5,164 bases of DNA from Alphaproteobacteria bacterium. Lineage in GTDB: Bacteria; Pseudomonadota; Alphaproteobacteria; Rhizobiales; Aestuariivirgaceae. Position 1 is the first letter of the stretch. Every line of letters starts with the position of its first letter. Location of the stretch: positions 1 through 5,164 of the forward strand of contig JAPLOT010000008.1 in assembly GCA_026400595.1 (NCBI GenBank), written 5' to 3'. This document shows, piece by piece, positions 1 through 5,164 of the stretch. The notes under the pieces are model-generated. The model saw only the letters and a program-made list of their open reading frames with translations, did not search any database and was not told the DNA's origin. The position numbers and the translations under genes were made by a program.

Positions 1-714
1 CGCGAGCTGCTCGACGACGACTCCTTCTACACCTCGCTCAAGAACAACATCATCTGGCTCGTCCTCTACATGCTGGCCATTCCGGCCGGCCTCGCGGTGG
101 CACTCTTCCTCAACCAGACCGTCGCCGGCATCAGGCTCTACAAGTCGCTGTTCTTCTTTCCCTTCGTCATCAGCCAGGTGGTCGTCGGGCTGATCTTCAG
201 CTGGTTCTACGCGCCTGACTTCGGCCTCTTGCCCAAGATCATCGGCGCCATCACCGGCACGGAAGTCGCCATCCTCGCGGACGAACGCTATGCCACCTTC
301 GGCATCATCGCCGCCGGCCTCTGGCCGCAGATCGCCTATTGCATGATCCTCTACCTGACCGGGCTGAACAACATCAATCCCGAGCAGGTCGAGGCCGCCC
401 GCATGGACAATGCCAAGGGCTGGTCCATGCTCTGGCACATCATCATCCCGCAGCTCAGGCCGGCCACCTTCATCGCGGTCGTCGTCACCGTGATCGGCGC
501 GCTGCGCTCCTTCGACCTGATCTCCATCATGACCGTGGGCGGGCCCTATGGCTCCACGCGTGTGCTGTCCTACTTCATGTATGAACAGGCCTTGTCGGAG
601 TATGGCGTGGCCATGGGCTATGGCGCGGCCATTGCGGTCGTCCTCTTCGCCATCATGCTGGTCTTCATCACGCTCTTCATCGTCCGCATGCTGTCGCAGG
701 AAAGGCACGGCTGA
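1..714 (+). CDS. Sugar ABC transporter permease, MalF/UgpA type (CUT1), 5'-truncated by window edge
   Basis: This is an inner-membrane subunit of a CUT1 carbohydrate importer. The frame is open from base 1 to a TGA at 712-714, giving 237 visible codons. Family members are usually about 290-310 residues, so roughly the first 50-70 residues, with the first membrane helix, lie outside the window. The ATG at 70 is therefore internal and not the start. Numbering from the first visible codon, hydrophobic helices lie near residues 17-37, 49-70, 98-122, 157-178 and 208-232. The cytoplasmic EAA loop, which docks on the ATPase, begins with EAA at 131-133, has the conserved Gly at 140 and ends in an Ile-Ile-Pro (codons at 442-450). 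The stop overlaps the next start by one base (TGATG). Family assignment is firm. The substrate, a galactoside, is inferred from the beta-galactosidase gene in the same operon. Confidence 0.95.
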   Translation, partial: RELLDDDSFYTSLKNNIIWLVLYMLAIPAGLAVALFLNQTVAGIRLYKSLFFFPFVISQVVVGLIFSWFYAPDFGLLPKIIGAITGTEVAILADERYATFGIIAAGLWPQIAYCMILYLTGLNNINPEQVEAARMDNAKGWSMLWHIIIPQLRPATFIAVVVTVIGALRSFDLISIMTVGGPYGSTRVLSYFMYEQALSEYGVAMGYGAAIAVVLFAIMLVFITLFIVRMLSQERHG

Positions 715-1565
715 TGTTCCCGACGCCCATTGCCCGCACCAGCCCCTGGGTCCAGCGCAGCTACAAGGTCCTGCTGCCCTTGGCACTCATCGTCTGGCTG
801 CTGCCGCTGATCGGCATCGCCGTCACCTCGATCCGCCCATCGAGCGACCTGGCGGCCGGAAACTACTTCGGCATGCCCTCCAGCTTCGCCGGCGTCGAGA
901 ACTACACGGCCGTCTTCAAGAACAGCAACATCGGCTACTACATCCTCAACTCCTTCAGGGTGACGATCCCCACGGTGATCGGCGCCGTGGCGCTGTCCTG
1001 CCTCACCGGCTATGCCCTTGCGGTCTACAAGTTCAAGGGCAACCTGCTCCTGTTCTTCATGTTCATCGCCGGCAACTTCGTGCCCTTCCAGATCCTCGCC
1101 ATTCCGGTGCGCGATCTCACGCTGCAGCTGGGCCTGTACAACACCACGACGGGGCTGGTGATGTTCCACGTGGCCTTCCAGACGGGCTTCTGCACGCTCT
1201 TCATGCGCAACTTCATCAAGGGCCTGCCCTTCGCGCTGATCGAGTCGGCGCGCGTCGAAGGGGTCAGCGAGTGGAAGATCTTCTGGCACATCGTCATGCC
1301 GCTGATGCGGCCGGCCATCGCTGCGCTTTCGGTCCTGATCTTCACCTTCATCTGGAATGACTATTTCTGGGCCACCATCATGGCGCAGTCGGCCGATGTG
1401 CGCCCGGTCACCGCCGGCATGAACGAGTTGAAGGGCCAGTGGAAAGTCGCCTGGGAGCTGATCGCCGCGGCATCGATCATTGCCGCCCTGCCGCCGGTCG
1501 CAATGTTCTTCATGATGCAGAAGCACTTCATCGCAGGCCTCACGCTGGGCGCGACAAAGGGATAG
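714..1565 (+). CDS. Sugar ABC transporter permease, MalG/UgpE type (CUT1)
   Basis: This is the second membrane subunit of the importer, complete at 283 residues, which is typical for MalG-type permeases. The ATG at 714 overlaps the upstream TGA, and an AGGAAAGG Shine-Dalgarno-like stretch at 698-705 sits 8 bases before it. Six hydrophobic helices can be seen near residues 19-39, 82-104, 110-130, 140-162, 204-224 and 246-268. An Ile-Leu-Asn-Ser motif precedes helix 2, as is usual in the family. The EAA loop starts at residue 177 but reads ESA, followed by RVEG and ending in a Met-Pro-Leu segment; this mild variant is common in MalG-type subunits. The C-terminus (FIAGLTLGATKG) is the characteristic CUT1 tail. 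Only 3 bases separate it from the ATPase gene. It should pair with the upstream permease; a galactoside substrate is inferred from context. Confidence 0.95.
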   Translation: MFPTPIARTSPWVQRSYKVLLPLALIVWLLPLIGIAVTSIRPSSDLAAGNYFGMPSSFAGVENYTAVFKNSNIGYYILNSFRVTIPTVIGAVALSCLTGYALAVYKFKGNLLLFFMFIAGNFVPFQILAIPVRDLTLQLGLYNTTTGLVMFHVAFQTGFCTLFMRNFIKGLPFALIESARVEGVSEWKIFWHIVMPLMRPAIAALSVLIFTFIWNDYFWATIMAQSADVRPVTAGMNELKGQWKVAWELIAAASIIAALPPVAMFFMMQKHFIAGLTLGATKG

Positions 1566-1568
1566 ACC

Positions 1569-2668
<1,100 letters not shown>

Positions 2669-2669
<1 letters not shown>

Positions 2670-4606
2670 TGCTTGGTGTCTGTTACTATCCGGAACACTG
2701 GCCGGAGGACTGGTGGGCCGATGATGCCCGGCGCATGCGCGAGGTTGGCATCGATTTCGTGCGCATTGGCGAGTTTGCCTGGTCGCGCTACGAGCCACAG
2801 CGCGGGCAATTCGACTGGGGCTGGCTTGACCGTGCCATGGATGTGCTGGCAGCGGCGGGGCTCAGGATCGTCCTCGGCACGCCCACCTGCACCCCGCCCA
2901 AATGGCTGGTCGACGAATTCCCGGAGATCCTGCCGGTGGACGAGCAGGGCCGTACCCGCGGTTTCGGCTCGCGCCGTCACTACACCTTTTCCTCCGAAGT
3001 CTATTGGCAGGAGAGCCGGCGCATCGTCGAGATCCTCGCCCGCCGCTATGGCCAGCATCCGGGGCTGGTCGGCTGGCAGACGGACAACGAATATGGCTGT
3101 CATGACTCGATCCTGTCCTGGGGGCCGGTCGATCTTGCCGCCTTCCGCAACTGGCTGCGGCGCCGCTATCAATCCACCGACCAGTTGAACGAGGCCTGGG
3201 GCAATGCCTTCTGGTCCATGGATCTGCAGAGCTTCGATGAGGTGTCGCTGCCCAATCTGGCGGTCACCGAAACCAATCCGGCGGCCCGGCTGGATTTCTG
3301 GCGCTTCCAATCCTCCCAGGTTGCCGCCTATGACCGGATGCAATGCGACATCATCCGGGAACATTCGCCGGGTCGCTGGATCACCCATAACTTCATGGGC
3401 TTCTTCAACGAGTTCGACCATTGGCCGTTCCGTGACCACCTCGATCTGGCCTCGTGGGATTCCTACCCCATCGGTTTCGTCGAGCGCTTCCCCTTCAGCG
3501 AGGCCGAGCGCAATCGCTGGGCCGAGACCTCGCATCCCGACATTGCGGGATTCCATCACGATCTCTACCGCGGCGTAGGTGGCGGCCGCTTCTGGGTCAT
3601 GGAGCAGCAGCCGGGTCCGGTGAACTGGGCACCGTGGAACCCCGTGCCCAGGCCCGGCATGGTGCGGCTCTGGACCTGGGAGGCGCTCGCTCATGGCGCT
3701 GAGGTGGTGAGCTATTTCCGCTGGCGCCAGGCCGTTTCCGCCCAGGAACAGATGCACGCCGGACTCAATCTGCCGGGCCAGAAGGAACTGTCACAGGGCG
3801 GACGAGAGGCGGCGCAGACGGGCGCGGAACTCAAGGCCATCGCGCTGCCGAAGCCCGGGCCTTCGCCGGTCGCCATCGTCTATGACTATGAAGCCGCCTG
3901 GGTCACCCTCATCCAGCCGCAGGGCCGGGACTTCCGTTATTTCGAACTCGTCTTCCGCTGGTACGAGGCCGTGCGGCGGCTGGGCCTTGATGTGGACTTC
4001 GTGGCGCCCGGAGACGATGTGACCGGCTATGCGCTGGTGCTGGCGCCCAGCCTGCCGCATGTTTCCGATCTGACGGCGCAGGCCCTGGCAGAGGCGAAGG
4101 GCCTCGTGCTCTACGGGCCGCGCAGCGGGTCGAAGACCTGGCACTTCGGAATCCCTGCCAATCTGCCGCCCGGTCCGCTGGCGGATCTTCTCGACATGCG
4201 GATCACCCAGGTATCGTCCCTGCGGCCGGGTCTTTCGGACAAGGTCGGCGGCAAGGTATCGGGTGCGGCAATACGCTGGCGCGAGTTTGTTGAGGGTGGC
4301 CGTGCCGTATTGGCCCGCTTTGAAAATGGCGATCCTGCGCTGATTGCCAGCGACGGCCATCACTATCTCGCCTGCTGGCCGGATGAGAAGCTGCTGGCCT
4401 CCACCATTGCGCTTCTTGCCCGCCGGGCAGGGCTCAAGACGGTGAAGCTACCGCCCCATGTGCGCCTGCAGCGGCGCGGCGACCTTGTCGTGGCGCTCAA
4501 CTATGGCCCCACGGCCTGGACGCCCCCGGCGCTGGGCAAGCGCATTCTGGGCCGCGGCCGCGTCGAGCCTTGCGATGTCGGGATCTGGCGCGTGTCCGGC
4601 GCCTGA
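2669..4606 (+). CDS. Beta-galactosidase, glycoside hydrolase family 42, cytoplasmic
   Basis: This retaining enzyme hydrolyses terminal beta-D-galactosyl bonds, here probably of a sugar brought in by the transporter encoded upstream. It has no signal peptide; the N-terminus (MLGVCYYPEHWPEDWW) is the usual GH42 opening, which fixes the start. Its 645 residues equal the length I recall for the Thermus A4 enzyme, and key positions fall at the same numbers: Arg102, Asn140, acid/base Glu141, Tyr266, nucleophile Glu312, Trp320, Glu360 and His363. The layout is a catalytic TIM barrel (about 1-390), a glutamine-amidotransferase-like trimerisation domain (about 395-590, beginning near SPVAIVYDYEAAW at 399) and a small C-terminal beta domain. 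The zinc-binding cysteines of A4 (106, 150, 152, 155) are here Thr, Ser, Gly and Asp, so no metal site is expected. The Shine-Dalgarno is modest (GGAG at 2652-2655, 13 bases from the ATG), and one-base overlap with the ATPase gene suggests coupled translation. Family certain; natural substrate (lactose, galacto-oligosaccharide or another galactoside) unknown. Confidence 0.97.
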
Positions 4607-4622
4607 CCCGGTTGGCGCCGGA
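4595..4622 (+). terminator. GC-rich hairpin spanning the beta-galactosidase stop codon, possible weak terminator
   Basis: A perfect 9-base inverted repeat, TCCGGCGCC at 4595-4603 and GGCGCCGGA at 4614-4622, encloses a 10-base loop that contains most of the TGA stop (4604-4606). It lies at the end of the transporter/beta-galactosidase operon. No T-run follows, so it is not a canonical intrinsic terminator. It could slow polymerase, protect the upstream mRNA 3' end, or simply be a chance product of GC-rich sequence. The stem is directly visible; the function is a guess. Confidence 0.3.
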
Positions 4623-4675
4623 GGGGCATTCCGTGGCAGAATGAGCAGGAGATTCGCTCAAGGGTAATCCTGCGC

Positions 4676-5008
4676 ATGTGGAAGTTCATTGCCGCTGCCG
4701 TCGCCGCCTTCGTTCTCCTCGTGGCAATCTTCTATCCCATGATCAACGAGCAGACGACCTCGCCCTGCGCAGCGCTGGAGCGCCGCTTCCTGTCCGTTGC
4801 CATCGCGGAGAGCCCGCCCGAGGAAGCCTTGGCCGTCCAGCTTGCCCGGAAGCTGCTGGACCTCGGCAAGGGCAAGATCGCCCGCCAGCTCGTGCGGCGC
4901 GACAATCCCGACATTCCCGCCGTCATCACCTGCTACCAGTATTACTGGCACAGCATGTTCGACCGTCAGTGGCTGCTGCGGACCGGAACGCGCATGATCG
5001 CGCGCTAG
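4676..5008 (+). CDS. Small membrane-anchored protein of unknown function
   Basis: I do not recognise this 110-residue protein as a named family. Residues 4-20 form one hydrophobic segment after a short Trp-Lys start, which looks like an uncleaved N-terminal anchor (no clear AXA site and no lipobox). The rest, about 90 residues, is soluble and probably periplasmic. It contains a TTSPCAALERRF segment (27-38), a charged, helix-prone stretch around 45-75, and a CYQYYWHSMFDRQW segment (86-99). The only cysteines, Cys31 and Cys86, could form a disulphide outside the cytoplasm. An AAGGGT at 4660-4665, 10 bases before the ATG, is a weak ribosome site. The gene lies 69 bases after the beta-galactosidase on the same strand, beyond a hairpin, so it may be separately transcribed and unrelated to sugar use. 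GC content and amino-acid make-up match the neighbours. The reading frame is likely real; no function can be given. Confidence 0.7.
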   Translation: MWKFIAAAVAAFVLLVAIFYPMINEQTTSPCAALERRFLSVAIAESPPEEALAVQLARKLLDLGKGKIARQLVRRDNPDIPAVITCYQYYWHSMFDRQWLLRTGTRMIAR

Positions 5009-5041
5009 CGCGGAGTGAAGTTAGACGAAATAGCTGATTCC

Positions 5042-5161
5042 CCCTCCCCCTTGTGGGGAGGGCCGGGGTGGGGGTCGAGAAATCGATCAGAACACAGACG
5101 AACGCAAAGGTCTGGGTTCAGAGCGACCCCCACCCTTGATCCCTCCTCACAAGGGGGAGGG
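5042..5161. repeat. Long imperfect inverted repeat with nested hairpins (REP/MITE-like intergenic element)
   Basis: The outer arms at 5042-5062 and 5141-5161 are reverse complements over 21 bases with one mismatch (G5056 against T5147, a possible G-U pair in RNA). The inner arms at 5066-5077 and 5124-5135 match perfectly over 12 bases (GGGTGGGGGTCG against CGACCCCCACCC). Between outer and inner arms the sides differ in length and sequence (CCG at 5063-5065, TTGAT at 5136-5140). The central 46 bases (5078-5123) show no obvious pairing. Each outer arm is itself a small palindrome: CCCTCCCC (5042-5049) with GGGGAGGG (5055-5062) around a 5-base loop on the left, and a slightly degraded copy on the right. 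This pattern resembles palindromic repeats scattered between genes in Hyphomicrobiales genomes. It follows the small gene's stop by 33 bases and could act as a 3' RNA structure or terminator. It ends 3 bases before the window edge, so its full extent is unknown. Confidence 0.75.
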
Positions 5162-5164
5162 AAA

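Noticed and set aside
70..714. The ATG at 70 as the true start of the first permease.
   Set aside because: The frame stays open to base 1 and already reads as permease sequence before the ATG. A start at 70 would begin inside a membrane helix and give a product far shorter than the family.
4612..4642. A possible sigma-70-like promoter (TTGGCG, 19-base spacing, CAGAAT) before the small gene.
   Set aside because: Both boxes are poor matches, the spacing is long and the -35 overlaps the hairpin. The evidence is too weak for a promoter call, although some separate promoter for the gene remains possible.
4641..4667. An 8-codon open frame (ATG to TAA) just before the small membrane-protein gene, which might be a leader peptide.
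   Set aside because: It shows no run of regulatory codons and no good ribosome site, and no alternative hairpins were seen around it. A frame this short is expected by chance.

Overview
This window is a compact, GC-rich, one-strand (+) segment. By its content it comes from an alphaproteobacterium, most likely of the order Hyphomicrobiales (rhizobia, Devosia and relatives). Three things suggest this: the style of the CUT1 sugar transporter, its linkage to a family 42 beta-galactosidase, and a CCCTCCCC/GGGGAGGG-type palindromic intergenic repeat of a kind common in that group. The assignment is inference; no rRNA or other taxonomic marker is present.

Positions 1-4606 hold four tightly packed genes that read as one operon: the 3' part of a first sugar ABC permease (1-714, open at the left edge), a second permease (714-1565), a MalK/UgpC-type ATPase (1569-2669) and a cytoplasmic GH42 beta-galactosidase (2669-4606). 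Two of the three junctions are TGATG stop/start overlaps and the third gap is 3 bases, so translation is probably coupled. The two permeases and an ATPase dimer would form an importer for a galactoside or short galacto-oligosaccharide. The substrate-binding protein, and probably a regulator, should lie upstream of the window. The imported sugar would be cut inside the cell by the beta-galactosidase, which keeps every active-site residue checked here but lacks the zinc-binding cysteines of the Thermus A4 enzyme.

Positions 4607-4675 are a short gap that starts with a GC-rich hairpin around the beta-galactosidase stop codon. Next comes a small gene of unknown function (4676-5008), coding for a 110-residue protein with one membrane anchor and two cysteines on the probable periplasmic side. 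The last 156 bases (5009-5164) hold no gene. They are mostly a long imperfect inverted repeat with smaller hairpins nested in each arm, running to the right edge.

I see no RNA gene, CRISPR array, insertion sequence or phage feature. Most of the window is ordinary carbohydrate-uptake content, and I found no convincing sign of an undescribed system. The items most worth a second look are the terminal repeat, the small anchored protein and the zinc-site loss in the beta-galactosidase.
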